Shown here in pieces: positions 25,750 through 38,232 of a stretch of 64,000 bases of DNA. Position numbers and translations under genes: made by a program. Each line of letters opens with the position of its first letter. Position 1 is the stretch's first letter. A model generated the notes under the pieces. That model was not told the DNA's origin. It saw only the letters and a list, made by a program, of their open reading frames with translations, and searched no databases. The stretch comes from JAGXKT01 sp964531695 (GTDB lineage Bacteria > Planctomycetota > Phycisphaerae > SM23-33): the NCBI GenBank assembly GCA_964531695.1, contig CAZHEH010000004.1, positions 62,001 to 126,000 on the forward strand, in the 5' to 3' direction.

Positions 25750-28700
25750 CTACCGGCCGGCCACCGCATCCGGCTTGGGCGTGATCGTCATCAGGCCGCT
25801 GCCCGAGATCGCCTCGATGAAAGGCGTGTACATCGCCTCGGCCGAGCTGGGCAGCACGCGGAACGTGCCGGGCTGCTCGCACACGAGCGTGTAGGTCAGC
25901 TCTCGCTCGCCCTTGGGCACCCAGCTCGCGAAGAACGCCACCTTCGTGTCCCGCAGCTCCATGTTGGCGTACATGCCGTCGCCGTACGCCGAGCCGCTGA
26001 CCAACCGGAACGGCTCGCAGCCGGAGGGCTTGGGATCCTCGAACACGACGTATTCCAGGTTCTCGTCCGCCTCGATGGTCAGCTTGACCTCCACCCGCTG
26101 GCCCGTCGTGATTTCCGCGCCGAACTCCAGCGGCTCCCGGTTGTAGCGCAGATCCGGGAACTTCTCGGTCACGACCTTGCCGTTCTTCCACACCTGCCGC
26201 GTGTTCTCGAACTCCTCGGGCACGAGGCGGAAGTACTCGCGCGTGACGGCGATCCGGTGCCCGGCCGGCTCGATGACCTCCGCCTTGTCGAAGTACCGCA
26301 GGTGCCCGCCCCAGTACAGGTTGCCCTTGCCGGAACGGCGGATCTCGACGGTGTGCTCTCCGGGCGGCAAGGCCCCGGCCGGGATGACCGCGCGGCTCGG
26401 GAAGGTGAACAGGTTGTCCTTTCGGACGCGAACCTCGTGCACCTTGCGCCCGTCGACGAGCACGGTGTACGTCTGGTCGCAGTCCAGCTCGCCTGCCTTG
26501 CGGGCGTAGCGGGCCAGGGCGTAGACCGCCATGGCCGTGCCCTTCGTGTTGTGCCAGTACACGCCGCGGCGGTTCTGCACGAGCCAGTTGGCCGCCATCG
26601 GCACGTGCTCGTGGTCGGGGTCCACCGTCAGCATCGCCTGGAGCACCCAGGCGGTCGTCTCCGTCGCGCCCTGGTACCAGTACCACCAGCCGCCGGTGTC
26701 GCCCCAATGGGCGACGCCCTGGGCCTCGTCGACCGTCACGGTGTTCTGGAAGTTCTCGACGATCGTCCGGGCCTCGCCATTGCGCTCGGCCGAGTGCAGG
26801 GCCAGGGCCAAGTACGCCCGGCCGTAGTCGGTCATGCGGTCACGCGCCTTGAACAGCCGGTCCAACTCGGCCGTGAGCTTCTCGTTCTTCGCCCAGGCAT
26901 TGCCACGGGCCCGCCCGATCACGTAGTGCATGAATGCCCGCGTGTTGTCGTTGTAGGTGTGCCGCCACCACCAGTTGGGCCGCTCGCCCGCCTCCAGCGG
27001 CGGCCGTGCGGCCCGCTCGACGAGCCAGTCGGCGGCCCGGTTGATCATGCCATCCGCCACGTGGACATCCACTTGCTGGGCCTCGACCAGTCCGAACGTG
27101 ACGTAGGCCGTCATGTACGGGTCGCTCGAGCCGTGCCGCCACCAGCCCCAGCCGCCGTCGCCGTGCTGGAAGCCCTTCAGCCGGTTCAGCCCGTCGGCGA
27201 TCATCTTCTCGACCTCGCGCTCGGAGTAGACCGGGTTGCGGCCCATCCGCTTGCGGATGAAGGCGTAGCGGGCCTTGAGCTTGGGGTCGGCCGCGCTGCG
27301 GTCCTCGACCATCTCGCGGATGTCGTCCAGGTCCACGCCCGCGGCGTCCAGCGTCTGCCGAACGACGACGGTCGGGAGGAAGCGGCTCATCGTCTGCTCC
27401 GTGCACCCGTACGGGTAGCGGGCGAGGTACGGCAGCGCGTCCATCGCCACGGCCGCCAGGGACGGCTTCAGCGTAACGGTCAGCGACTGCGAGCCCTCGC
27501 CGATCGCCTCCGGCACGGTGATGTTGAAGCGGACGTTGTCGTCGCCGGCGCCGGTCATCGCGCCGCTCCGGCCGATGAGCTTGGATGCGCCCCAGGGGAC
27601 GATGGGCTTGGTCCGCTCGTACGCGTCGCTCTCGCGGGCGCCCAGCGCGCGGGCCGTGAGCTTAACGTCGCCCGGCCGGGCCGCGGTAGTCTTGAAGTCC
27701 ACGCGAACCTCCCCACCGGCCGCGACCGTCACGTCGAGGGGCTGGCCGGAGTCGTAGTCCCGCCACTCGCCCTCGACCTTCGCCTGCCGCAGCGTCAGCT
27801 CGCCGCCCAGTCCCTCGCTCTTGAGGTCCAGGCGGAGCTGCTGGGGCTCGTCGTAGTAGTTGTGGGCGATGAGCGTGACGTAGCTGTGGTCGCCCTCGGT
27901 GAAGAACCGTCCGCTCTCCAGCCGGACGATAACCCGCTTGGTGGTGATCACGTCCGTCCGCGTCTGTCCGACGCGGGTGTCCTTGTCCACCGCAATGGCG
28001 TGCAAGGCGAACGTCGTGAGCTGGTCGGGCATGGTGACGGGAACCTCGGCCATGCCGTCGGCGTCCGTCTCTACCGCGCCGGCCCACAGGACCGTGTCCC
28101 GGAACTCCTTGCGGACCATGGGCTCGACAAGCCCGCTGCCCTCGTCATCCATACTTCTACCCTTGGCCATGGGGCGGCCAGCCGGGGCTGGCGCTGCCGC
28201 GTCGGCCTCCTTTATCGCCTCGCGCATCTGGCGCATCGCGACCCCATCAACAAGGCGGGGGACCGGACCGCGAAAGCCGGTCCCCCGCCCCCCCGGCCAG
28301 CCCGCCAGGCGTGCCGGACCGTAGTAGCTGTCCATCGTGGAGACACGCGTGTGCCGCACGAAGCCGTAGAACGACTTCTCGATCTGCTCGCGGAACTCCG
28401 GCTGGATGTAGTAGACGCTCGAGTCGACCATCATCAGGGCGACCTGCCCGACGACGGGCTTACCCGTGCGGCGGTCGGTCAGCTTGACCTGAACGGGGGC
28501 CTCCTCCCGCGGCTGGTACTTCGCATCCTCGCCTCCGCCCTTGGAGCCCTTGCCGACCTGGACCTCCACGTCCAGGAACCGGTGCGTCGGCGGCACGACG
28601 ATCTGCTTGGCGTCCCGGTAGACCTTCTCGTCGCGCAGCATCGTCGCGGTCAGCGTGAAGTTCGGGCACAGCGACTTGTCCACGTCGATCTCGACGAGCT

Positions 28701-31548
28701 TGGAGTTCTTCTCCACGTGCACGACGCGATGGAACAGCAGGTCGTCCGCCTCGCCGGTCAGCAATACGCGGCTGTTCTCCCGGCTGGTGTTGACGAGGAC
28801 CCGCATCGTCTCGCCGATCTCGTACTGGTCGGACGCAGGAACGATCCGGAGCAGGTTGTAGGCGTAGTTCGCCTCGGCGCCGGTCTTGCTGGCGACCCAC
28901 AGTTCGCACGTGCCCTCGACCGGCTTGGGATCCGCGCCCAGTTCGCCCTCGGGCCGAATCTCCCGGAGCGTCACACGGAAGCGACCGGTCATGTCCGGGG
29001 TGAAGCGGAACCGCGCCCGCCCGTTCTCGTCGACCTGGACGTCGCCCTCGTGGACCTTCTCCGCCAGCCGCTCCTCCCAGATGACCTTCTGGTTCCCGGC
29101 CTCGTCTTCTTCCACCTGCCGAATCCGCTCGATCCGGCGGACCTCGGCCCGGAAGCCCGCCATCACCGGCTGGCCGGAGGGGTTCTCTGCGCGGACCTTG
29201 ACCTCGACGCTGTCGCCCGGCCCATACACATGCCGCGCCGGCTCGCAGTAGACGAAGAACGGTGCGTGCGTCACCTTCACCGAGCCCGTCGAGCGGATCA
29301 CGCGGCGGGACGCGTCGGTCACCTCGGCCTGCACGGCGAACTGGAGATCCAGCTTCTCGTGGCCCTCGATCGGCTCGGCCTCGACCGTCACGAACGCCTC
29401 GCCCTCATCGTTCATCTGGGCCGTGCCGCGGGCGACCAGCTCGTCGAAGCGCGGACCCCACCCGTGGTGGCGGTACCGGCTGCCGCTGAGTTCAGCCCAG
29501 TACCAATGCCACGGGCGGGGCCAGTAGTAGTTGTGGTTATAGCTCTGCTTGCGGACGGTGAAGCTGACCTCGCCGCCGGAGACCGGCTGTCCGTAGTAGT
29601 AGTCGGCCGAGATCTTGATGCGGACCTCGTCGCCCACGCGGTAGTCCGGCCGGTCGGGCTCGACGGACACCTTGAACTCCGGCTTCTTGTACTCCTCGAC
29701 GCGGAAGCGGTTGCCCGGCATGTACCAGTGGTGAACGTCGTGCCCCTGGACGTTGAGCTGGATGCGGTACACGCCCAGCGGCGGCTGCTCGCCGATGGCA
29801 AGCGAGCCGGTCAGGGCACCGTACTCGTCCGTGACGTGCTCCTTGGAGTAGATTGTCTCGCCCTTCGGGTTGATGACCTTGACCCGTACCTTTTTGCCGG
29901 CGACGTTGTGGTACACGCCGTCCTGCATGTGACGGATGACCTGCTTGAAGTGCACCGTCTGGCCCGGTCGGTACACCGGCCGTGCCGTGAAGCCGTAGAC
30001 TTTGTACGGCTCGCGCCAGCCCCACCAGTGCCAGTGGTAGCCCCCGTGGCCAGTGATCGCCTGGTGCTTGCCGTCGCGGACGGCCGCGATCCAGTTGCAC
30101 GACGGCACACGGGGCAGCTCGAGCTCGGCCAGTCCGGCGTCGTTCGTCTTCCCCGAGGCGAGGCGGCCCTTATCGCCGCGGTCGCGCACGACGGTCACGG
30201 CCGCGGCGCCGGCCGGCTCGCCCGTGTCGGCGTCGGCGACGAACAGCAGCGCCTGATCCGCGTCCATCTTGGCCACGGCCGCGAGCTTGGACACGACGAC
30301 GAGGCACGTCGCCTTCTCGCTCTTGCCGTCAGGGTTGGCGCCCTCGGCCGTGATGAGCCAGGCACCGGGCCCTTCAACCGGCGGGCGGATGGGAACCGTT
30401 GTCTGCTTCTCGCGGTCGGGCGCGTTCTGATGCCACTGGTGCTTGCCCTCATCGGGGGTATCGAAGGTCCACGTATGCTCCGGCTCGCCCGCCGCCGGTG
30501 TCATCTCCCGCACGGCCCTGTGCGGGTCCTTGACGCGCTTCAGCGCCTCGGGCAAATCGATCGGTCGGGCCGTCAGGCGGAGCCGATCGATGTTCCGCAC
30601 CTGCCAGCGGACGGCGAGCTCGTCGTCCGGCAGGAAGGCGCCCTTGACCGCCAAGGTAACCTGGGGGCGCTTGATGGCCTCGATCTCATCCTTCGCGCGC
30701 CCGATCCATTCCTTCGCCTTGGGGAAGCTCTCGCGGACCTTCTCGAAGGCGGCGATCGCCTCCGTGTACCGTCCGAAGTTGCGGCAAACATGCCCGACGG
30801 CGAACTGCGAGGCGGCCGCCTGCTCGAGCTTGGGGAAATCCTCGGCGCAGCGGCGGAACAGCTCGATGCCCTTCGAGGCCGCCTCCCAGTCGCCCAGCTC
30901 GCTCACTCGCTGCCCGGCCGTGTAAAGCGCTTGCGCCCGCGTGAGGTCCTTGGCGCCGTCCAGCTCGGCAACATGCTCGTAGATCTCCGCGGCCTTGAGC
31001 ACGTGATGCCGCCTGCGCTGCTGCCAGTGCCACGGCTCGCCGGCTTCCTTCTGCTGGGCGGGCTGGGGCAGCCAGTAGCTGTGGAGCAGCATCTCGGCCG
31101 CCTTCAGGTACGCCTGGGCCGCCTCTTGGTCGGAATCCGCCTTCTCCAGGACTTCCCCCGCCGCCTTGTAGTGCTCGAAGGCCTTGTCCCGGGGGCCGCG
31201 GCGTTCCTGGCACCAGGCCAGCGCCAGCAGGAACTCGGCGTCCTCGGCCAACTCCGGGTGGTCTTCCATCAGGGTGGCGGCGAACTCGCGCCCGTCCTTG
31301 TCCGGCAGGCGGCACGTGCTCATCGCCTTGAGCCGCTTGGCGGCGAAGAGCGTGTCCTCGTCCGGGTCGGAGGCGATGACCTCTTCGGCCAGCTTCATGG
31401 CGTCCCGGTAGTTGTGCCGCTCGTAGGCCTTCTCGGCTTCGCTTAGCGTACCGTCGGCGACGGCGACGCCCACCAGGATGAACGCGGCGAGCAGGCACAG
31501 GGCCAAGCCGTAGCCCGGCCGTCCGTGGGTCGAGTGGGTGCGGGACAT
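25750..31548 (-). CDS. Large secreted alpha-2-macroglobulin with TPR-like N-terminus and thioester
   Basis: The 1932-residue protein has a signal peptide (about 1-32, ending VAVADG), TPR-like helices in the first 300 residues, then MG2/A2M domains, with VYRPGQTVHFKQVIRH near residue 530. The A2M core carries TVLWAGAVETDADGMAEV and the thioester motif YGCTEQ near residue 1383, the covalent trap of macroglobulins. His/Trp-rich stretches (HGGYHWHWWGW and WPRPWHWYW) and a proline/arginine linker are unusual. A2M proteins trap proteases in the periplasm or on the cell surface. No penicillin-binding protein partner is adjacent. Gene is convergent with thiE. Confidence 0.9.
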   Translation of the reverse strand: MSRTHSTHGRPGYGLALCLLAAFILVGVAVADGTLSEAEKAYERHNYRDAMKLAEEVIASDPDEDTLFAAKRLKAMSTCRLPDKDGREFAATLMEDHPELAEDAEFLLALAWCQERRGPRDKAFEHYKAAGEVLEKADSDQEAAQAYLKAAEMLLHSYWLPQPAQQKEAGEPWHWQQRRRHHVLKAAEIYEHVAELDGAKDLTRAQALYTAGQRVSELGDWEAASKGIELFRRCAEDFPKLEQAAASQFAVGHVCRNFGRYTEAIAAFEKVRESFPKAKEWIGRAKDEIEAIKRPQVTLAVKGAFLPDDELAVRWQVRNIDRLRLTARPIDLPEALKRVKDPHRAVREMTPAAGEPEHTWTFDTPDEGKHQWHQNAPDREKQTTVPIRPPVEGPGAWLITAEGANPDGKSEKATCLVVVSKLAAVAKMDADQALLFVADADTGEPAGAAAVTVVRDRGDKGRLASGKTNDAGLAELELPRVPSCNWIAAVRDGKHQAITGHGGYHWHWWGWREPYKVYGFTARPVYRPGQTVHFKQVIRHMQDGVYHNVAGKKVRVKVINPKGETIYSKEHVTDEYGALTGSLAIGEQPPLGVYRIQLNVQGHDVHHWYMPGNRFRVEEYKKPEFKVSVEPDRPDYRVGDEVRIKISADYYYGQPVSGGEVSFTVRKQSYNHNYYWPRPWHWYWAELSGSRYRHHGWGPRFDELVARGTAQMNDEGEAFVTVEAEPIEGHEKLDLQFAVQAEVTDASRRVIRSTGSVKVTHAPFFVYCEPARHVYGPGDSVEVKVRAENPSGQPVMAGFRAEVRRIERIRQVEEDEAGNQKVIWEERLAEKVHEGDVQVDENGRARFRFTPDMTGRFRVTLREIRPEGELGADPKPVEGTCELWVASKTGAEANYAYNLLRIVPASDQYEIGETMRVLVNTSRENSRVLLTGEADDLLFHRVVHVEKNSKLVEIDVDKSLCPNFTLTATMLRDEKVYRDAKQIVVPPTHRFLDVEVQVGKGSKGGGEDAKYQPREEAPVQVKLTDRRTGKPVVGQVALMMVDSSVYYIQPEFREQIEKSFYGFVRHTRVSTMDSYYGPARLAGWPGGRGTGFRGPVPRLVDGVAMRQMREAIKEADAAAPAPAGRPMAKGRSMDDEGSGLVEPMVRKEFRDTVLWAGAVETDADGMAEVPVTMPDQLTTFALHAIAVDKDTRVGQTRTDVITTKRVIVRLESGRFFTEGDHSYVTLIAHNYYDEPQQLRLDLKSEGLGGELTLRQAKVEGEWRDYDSGQPLDVTVAAGGEVRVDFKTTAARPGDVKLTARALGARESDAYERTKPIVPWGASKLIGRSGAMTGAGDDNVRFNITVPEAIGEGSQSLTVTLKPSLAAVAMDALPYLARYPYGCTEQTMSRFLPTVVVRQTLDAAGVDLDDIREMVEDRSAADPKLKARYAFIRKRMGRNPVYSEREVEKMIADGLNRLKGFQHGDGGWGWWRHGSSDPYMTAYVTFGLVEAQQVDVHVADGMINRAADWLVERAARPPLEAGERPNWWWRHTYNDNTRAFMHYVIGRARGNAWAKNEKLTAELDRLFKARDRMTDYGRAYLALALHSAERNGEARTIVENFQNTVTVDEAQGVAHWGDTGGWWYWYQGATETTAWVLQAMLTVDPDHEHVPMAANWLVQNRRGVYWHNTKGTAMAVYALARYARKAGELDCDQTYTVLVDGRKVHEVRVRKDNLFTFPSRAVIPAGALPPGEHTVEIRRSGKGNLYWGGHLRYFDKAEVIEPAGHRIAVTREYFRLVPEEFENTRQVWKNGKVVTEKFPDLRYNREPLEFGAEITTGQRVEVKLTIEADENLEYVVFEDPKPSGCEPFRLVSGSAYGDGMYANMELRDTKVAFFASWVPKGERELTYTLVCEQPGTFRVLPSSAEAMYTPFIEAISGSGLMTITPKPDAVAGR

Positions 31549-31827
31549 CGGCGTTCCTTTCCTCGGGCCGGGGCATGTGCCGACCCGATCTCGTACGGGG
31601 AGTTGGACGCCATCAGGCGCTGAAAGTTCCCGCCTTCAGCGTAGCAGCCGTTGGCGTAAGAGACAACGTGCCCCTGAATAGAAGTGGGCGGCCCACGTGC
31701 CGCGGCGCGCGGGGGGGGACGCACCACAGTCGTCGCGGGCCGCCCATGTAATACCGCGTATCCGGGTCAGGCCGGTCGTGTCGTCGGTTGTTTGCAGCAG
31801 TCTCCCGCTGCGGGGACAACGGTCTCT
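31549..31827. other. Intergenic region upstream of the alpha-2-macroglobulin gene
   Basis: No coding frame or RNA gene is convincing. A perfect inverted repeat CGCTGAA (31618-31624) and TTCAGCG (31635-31641) lies about 70 bases upstream of the macroglobulin start and could be a regulator site or a leader hairpin. Confidence 0.4.
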
Positions 31828-32310
31828 CTAGTCACCCCTCCGTTGTTGATGGAAGTACTCATTACGGTCCGTGCCGCATTTCGGGCAGACTTCGCGATAT
31901 TGCTCCTCCTCCGGCGACGGTGCCTCATACCTTCTGTGCCGCCTGTGTAGCTTGGTCTGCTCCGACACATACCAGTGCTTGCACTTCGGGCACTGGGTCA
32001 TAGCCCAGCCCGCCTTCTCGCCGCAATTCGGGCACTCCAGGGCTTCCATGCCCTCCACCTCCGCGGCGACCTCTTTCGGCGACAACTCCCATTCATGCCC
32101 ACACGCGTCACAGTGATACCTTCTCAGGCCCTCACTGCCCGTTTTCGCTCCGTCTCCGCCAAACACGCTGACGGCGGTGATGACGAGGGCGGCGACAATG
32201 ATGAGGCCGAGCACACCGATCATGAGGAATTCCATCTTGCGGTCGCCCGTACTGCCGCTCAACCCTAGGTTCAGAGGGCAGGCACCGCGACGATACCATG
32301 GCTTTGACAT
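31828..32310 (-). CDS. Membrane-anchored zinc-ribbon protein
   Basis: The 160-residue protein has one membrane helix (EFLMIGVLGLIIVAALVITAVSVF, about 27-50), then cysteine pairs CDAC, CPNC, CPKC and CPKC, which form two zinc ribbons. The ATG at 32310 has AGGAG seven bases upstream; the internal Met at 32235 lacks such a site. Function is unknown; zinc-ribbon anchors may act in membrane assembly or sensing. It is downstream of lon on the same strand. Confidence 0.7.
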   Translation of the reverse strand: MSKPWYRRGACPLNLGLSGSTGDRKMEFLMIGVLGLIIVAALVITAVSVFGGDGAKTGSEGLRRYHCDACGHEWELSPKEVAAEVEGMEALECPNCGEKAGWAMTQCPKCKHWYVSEQTKLHRRHRRYEAPSPEEEQYREVCPKCGTDRNEYFHQQRRGD

Positions 32311-32467
32311 GCCTAAGCTCCTACAGCATCTGGATGTCGATTTGGCCGGGGGCGATCCTGCACGGCTCAATCCGAGGCCGACACAACCGCCCATCGTACA
32401 GACATGATCGTACCGCAATGCCCCCGTGGGGGGCAATGGGAAACTCCAGACGCGATCCTCCCATGGG

Positions 32468-34930
<2,463 letters not shown>

Positions 34931-34958
34931 CGCGTGCAATGCCCCCCTTCAGGGGTTG

Positions 34959-35411
34959 CTAACGCTGCCTCCGGGGGATGCGGATGCAGAGGTAGCCGCC
35001 GCGATAGGTCGCTTCGACCCCGTCAATGTCCACATCGGGCGGCAGTTCGAGGGCCCGCATGAAGGGCCCGTGGTCGATTTCCATCAGGTGCAGGCAGGTG
35101 ATATCGGAGGAAGACGCCGACTGCGGAGCGCGGCGCTCGCCGCCGACGATGAGCGTGCCGGCCGTGCGCCCGCGTCGATGGCTTCGGGCGGGCTCGATCC
35201 GCAGATCGATCTCCTCGGCCGACATGCCCGCCAGTTCGAGGATCAGGCAGTAATGGTCCTCGTACTCGCAGAAGTTCGCGGGCGGGTTCCAGCCACGCGC
35301 CGGCCGATACTCCTGGTAGCCGTGCGAAACGGACCTTTCGGCCCGAGGCCCGAAGCGAGCGCCGGAGCGCATCGGATCTCTGCGTGCCGCGAGCCGGGTA
35401 ACATGTGCCAT
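34959..35411 (-). CDS. Small heat-shock protein Hsp20
   Basis: The 150-residue protein has an alpha-crystallin domain with NPPANFCEYEDHYCLILELAG, EIDLRIEPA, and RALELPPDVDIDGVEATYRGGYLCIRIPR. The C-terminal IPR resembles the IxI/V anchoring motif. It is an ATP-independent holdase. ATG at 35411 has AAAGGA upstream; the longer frame is rejected because it spans the promoter. It forms an operon with lon, a natural pairing of holdase and protease. Confidence 0.88.
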   Translation of the reverse strand: MAHVTRLAARRDPMRSGARFGPRAERSVSHGYQEYRPARGWNPPANFCEYEDHYCLILELAGMSAEEIDLRIEPARSHRRGRTAGTLIVGGERRAPQSASSSDITCLHLMEIDHGPFMRALELPPDVDIDGVEATYRGGYLCIRIPRRQR

Positions 35412-35456
35412 GCGAACGTCCTTTCCCACAGGTGAACTCACGCACTCCACCCGCCT

Positions 35457-35485
35457 ATTATAGCGCGCCGGGGTCGAGATCATAA
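35457..35485 (-). promoter_or_regulatory. Promoter of hsp20-lon
   Basis: On the minus strand, TTATGA (35485-35480) and the consensus -10 TATAAT (35462-35457) are separated by 17 bp. The start would be near 35450, about 40 bases before the hsp20 ATG. No CIRCE-type inverted repeat was seen. Confidence 0.68.
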
Positions 35486-35545
35486 GCGGCGGCACAGCGC
35501 CCTTTCGCGCCGCGCCGCCGCTCGGGGGCTAGCCCGGTCCCCTCG

Positions 35546-37108
35546 TCACTCCTCGACGGGCGTGATGAACACGAATCGAGTAGCCCCCGTGGCGTCCCGG
35601 ACGCGGAGCCGTATGCCGCCCTTCGCCTCAGCCGTGATGCGGCGAAATTCGGCCGGCGAGCCGACGTCCTTGCCGTCCACGTCCGTGATGACCATGCCGG
35701 GCACCAGGCCCTGATCGGCGGCATCCGAGCCCTCCTCGACTTCCGTGATCACCACGCCGTCGATCGGCTCATCGTAGCCGTACCGCTCGGCCATCTCCTC
35801 CGACAGCGACGCGACCCGCAACCCGTATTCCTCGGCCGACGCGGTGGAGGGTGTCCCCGGCTCTCCGAACGCGGCCGCCATGTCCTCCGGCTGCTTCCCG
35901 ACGGCGACCCCGACGGTCCGCTTGCGCCCTTCGCGGTACAGAATGAAGTCCGTCTTCTCGCCGGGGCGGATTCGGGCCACCGCGTTGCGCAGCTCGTTCA
36001 CGTTGGCGACATCCTCCTCGCCGATGCGAACGATGAAGTCTCCGACCTTGATTCCCGCCCGCTCGGCAGGGCTGTCCTCGGCAACTTGGGCGACCAGCGC
36101 CCCGCTCGTGCCGGGCAGGTCGAAACTCTCGGCCAGCTTCTCATCCACGTTCTGGATCCGCACGCCGAGATAGCCGCGGGTGACCTCGCCCTCCTCGACG
36201 AGCTGGACCATGATGTCCCGCGTCATGTTCGACGGAATCGCGAAGCCGATGCCCTCGAAGCCGCCGCTGGCCGTGACGATCGAGTTGTTGATGCCGATGA
36301 CCTCGCCGTGCATGTTCACCAGCGGGCCGCCGGAGTTGCCGCGGTTGATCGACGCGTCCGTCTGAAGGTAGTTCTGGTACATTTCCGTGTTGCTCGTGCG
36401 CCGGCCCTTGGCGGAGATGATGCCCGCGGTGACCGTCTGCGGGAAGCCGCGTGGGGCGCCGATGGCGATGACCCAGTCGCCGACCTCCGTGGCGTCGCTG
36501 TCGCCCAGCGGCGCGGCGACGAGCCGGTCCGGATCGATCTTCACGATCGCAACGTCGGTCAGCGGGTCGCGGCGGACCCACTCCGCCTCGAACGTGCGCT
36601 TGTCGGCCAGGACGATCTCGACCTCGCTGGCATCCCGCACGACGTGGTCGTTCGTGATGACATAACCGTTCTCGGCGTCCACGATGACCCCGCTGCCCAG
36701 CCCGTGCTGCTCGAAGAACGGGCTGCGCCGGCGCTCCTCGAATCGGCGCCGCATCTCCGGCGGCAGGTCCTCGAAGAACCGCCGGTAGAACTCGTCCATG
36801 TCGCCGCCGCGGCCGGGAAGCTGGGTGGGCGGACCCACGCGGACCTTCTTGGTCACACGAACCTCCACGACCGCCGGCTTGACCGCCTTGGCCACCGTGC
36901 GGAAGAGCTTCGAAAGCTCATCGTGCCGCGGCATCTCCTCGAGCTGCGCGCGGGCTTCCTCCGCTTCCTTGACGGCCGCCGCGGTCTCCTCGTCGTCCGC
37001 CCGGGCCACCTGCATGCTTCCCACGAGCCACGGGGCGGACGCCGCCGCGCCCATGATGATCGCTGCAATGAGCAACAACGGTTTCCATCTCGAAATCCTG
37101 TCATGCAT
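35546..37108 (-). CDS. htrA: Periplasmic serine protease HtrA/DegP
   Basis: HtrA degrades and refolds envelope proteins. The 520 residues start with a signal/anchor (RWKPLLLIAAIIMGAAASA), a charged linker, then a trypsin-like domain with triad His155 (TNDHVVRD), Asp185 (PLTDVAIVK) and Ser259 (RGNSGGPL), and two PDZ domains (about 300-395 and 430-515). ATG at 37108 is chosen because upstream residues are basic and GAGGAAAGGG precedes it. A perfect -10 box TATAAT lies at 37199-37194 on the minus strand with no clear -35, possibly an activated promoter. Confidence 0.93.
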   Translation of the reverse strand: MHDRISRWKPLLLIAAIIMGAAASAPWLVGSMQVARADDEETAAAVKEAEEARAQLEEMPRHDELSKLFRTVAKAVKPAVVEVRVTKKVRVGPPTQLPGRGGDMDEFYRRFFEDLPPEMRRRFEERRRSPFFEQHGLGSGVIVDAENGYVITNDHVVRDASEVEIVLADKRTFEAEWVRRDPLTDVAIVKIDPDRLVAAPLGDSDATEVGDWVIAIGAPRGFPQTVTAGIISAKGRRTSNTEMYQNYLQTDASINRGNSGGPLVNMHGEVIGINNSIVTASGGFEGIGFAIPSNMTRDIMVQLVEEGEVTRGYLGVRIQNVDEKLAESFDLPGTSGALVAQVAEDSPAERAGIKVGDFIVRIGEEDVANVNELRNAVARIRPGEKTDFILYREGRKRTVGVAVGKQPEDMAAAFGEPGTPSTASAEEYGLRVASLSEEMAERYGYDEPIDGVVITEVEEGSDAADQGLVPGMVITDVDGKDVGSPAEFRRITAEAKGGIRLRVRDATGATRFVFITPVEE

Positions 37109-37261
37109 CTCTTGGACCCTTTCCTCTGTGCATGCTCTCGCCGGCCTTCCGTTCCGTTGCGAGCGTTGATCCGCTCCATCGACCGGCGCGCGAATTATAT
37201 CCGATTCCCCTACTCTCTCCTTGTGTGTACGCACGGGCCCCCGGCACGGTTCCCGCCGGGC

Positions 37262-38188
37262 CTATCCGGCCACGACGCCCGCGCGGCGCAGTGTTTGCAG
37301 TACGAAACGGTCGAACGGCAGGTCCGTGGGCGCCGAGACGTACGTCGCCCCGCGTGTCTTGCAGGCCTGCTCGCAGCCCGACACGAACGTCGCGAAGCGT
37401 TCCTGCAGCGCGGCCCGGAGTGCGTCGTTCACGTCCAGCTCCAGCCGGCGCCCGGTCTCGGCGTCGCGCACGGACACCGGCCCGGAGGTCAGCGGCTCAA
37501 CGTCCTCCGGGGCATGCACGTGGATGACCGTCACCTCGAAGCCGCCCGCCCGCAGGCAGGACAGCGCCTCGGGCAGCTCCTCGGCCGCGTCCAGCAGGTC
37601 GCTGACAAGCAGAAGCATGCCGCCCCGTCGCATTCGAGGGGTACCCGCGCGAGCCAGACGCGTGGCCGCCGACAACAGCTTCGTGCGCCCGGCCGGCCGC
37701 AGCGCCGCCAGGAACTCCAGTATCTCCAGAACCTGCAACCGGTTGCGACCGGATCGCAGCGACCCGCCCAGCCGGTCGGCAAAGGGCTGCACGACGACGC
37801 GCTCCAGCGCCCCCATCGCCACGTACGCCAGCGCGGCCGTCACTTGCCGCGCGTAGTCGAACTTGGCGGATCGCGCCGCCGCACCGGGCAGAGCCGGAGC
37901 CATCGATCCCGATGCGTCGAGCAGGATCACCACGTCGCGCTCGCGATGCTCATGGAACATCCGCAGCAGGAGCTTTTCCATGCGCGCGAAGTAGGACCAG
38001 TCGATGAAGCGGATGTCGTCGCCCGGGGCGTAGTCCCGATGGTCGGCGAACTCCAGCCCGTCGCCGAGCCCGCGCGAGCGACGCACGCCGGCCGCCCCCT
38101 GCGCGGCCAGCCGCTTGGCCAGCAGGTGCAGCCGCTCCAAGCGGGCCAGGAAGCCCTCATCGACGAAGTCGTAGCGGCGTGCGCTCAT
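37262..38188 (-). CDS. DUF58 protein with von Willebrand-like fold
   Basis: The 308-residue protein matches DUF58: GLEFADHRDYAPGDDIRFIDW near the start, then VVILLDASGSM giving a MIDAS-like DxSxS site, and TKLLSAATRLARAG. Such proteins usually pair with a MoxR ATPase in stress or metal-cofactor assembly, but none is adjacent. The ATG at 38188 begins at the homology (MSARRYDFVDEGFLARLERL). It lies 44 bases downstream of the helix-turn-helix/EIIA gene on the same strand. Confidence 0.85.
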   Translation of the reverse strand: MSARRYDFVDEGFLARLERLHLLAKRLAAQGAAGVRRSRGLGDGLEFADHRDYAPGDDIRFIDWSYFARMEKLLLRMFHEHRERDVVILLDASGSMAPALPGAAARSAKFDYARQVTAALAYVAMGALERVVVQPFADRLGGSLRSGRNRLQVLEILEFLAALRPAGRTKLLSAATRLARAGTPRMRRGGMLLLVSDLLDAAEELPEALSCLRAGGFEVTVIHVHAPEDVEPLTSGPVSVRDAETGRRLELDVNDALRAALQERFATFVSGCEQACKTRGATYVSAPTDLPFDRFVLQTLRRAGVVAG

Positions 38189-38232
38189 CGGCACTTCATG
38201 GTCCACGGCCAGTGGCGTTGACGCAAGCCCGC

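Noticed and set aside
26257..31446. Plus-strand frame of about 1700 codons opposite the macroglobulin
   Set aside because: Shadow of the macroglobulin gene; no domains and biased His/Arg/Val/Gly composition.
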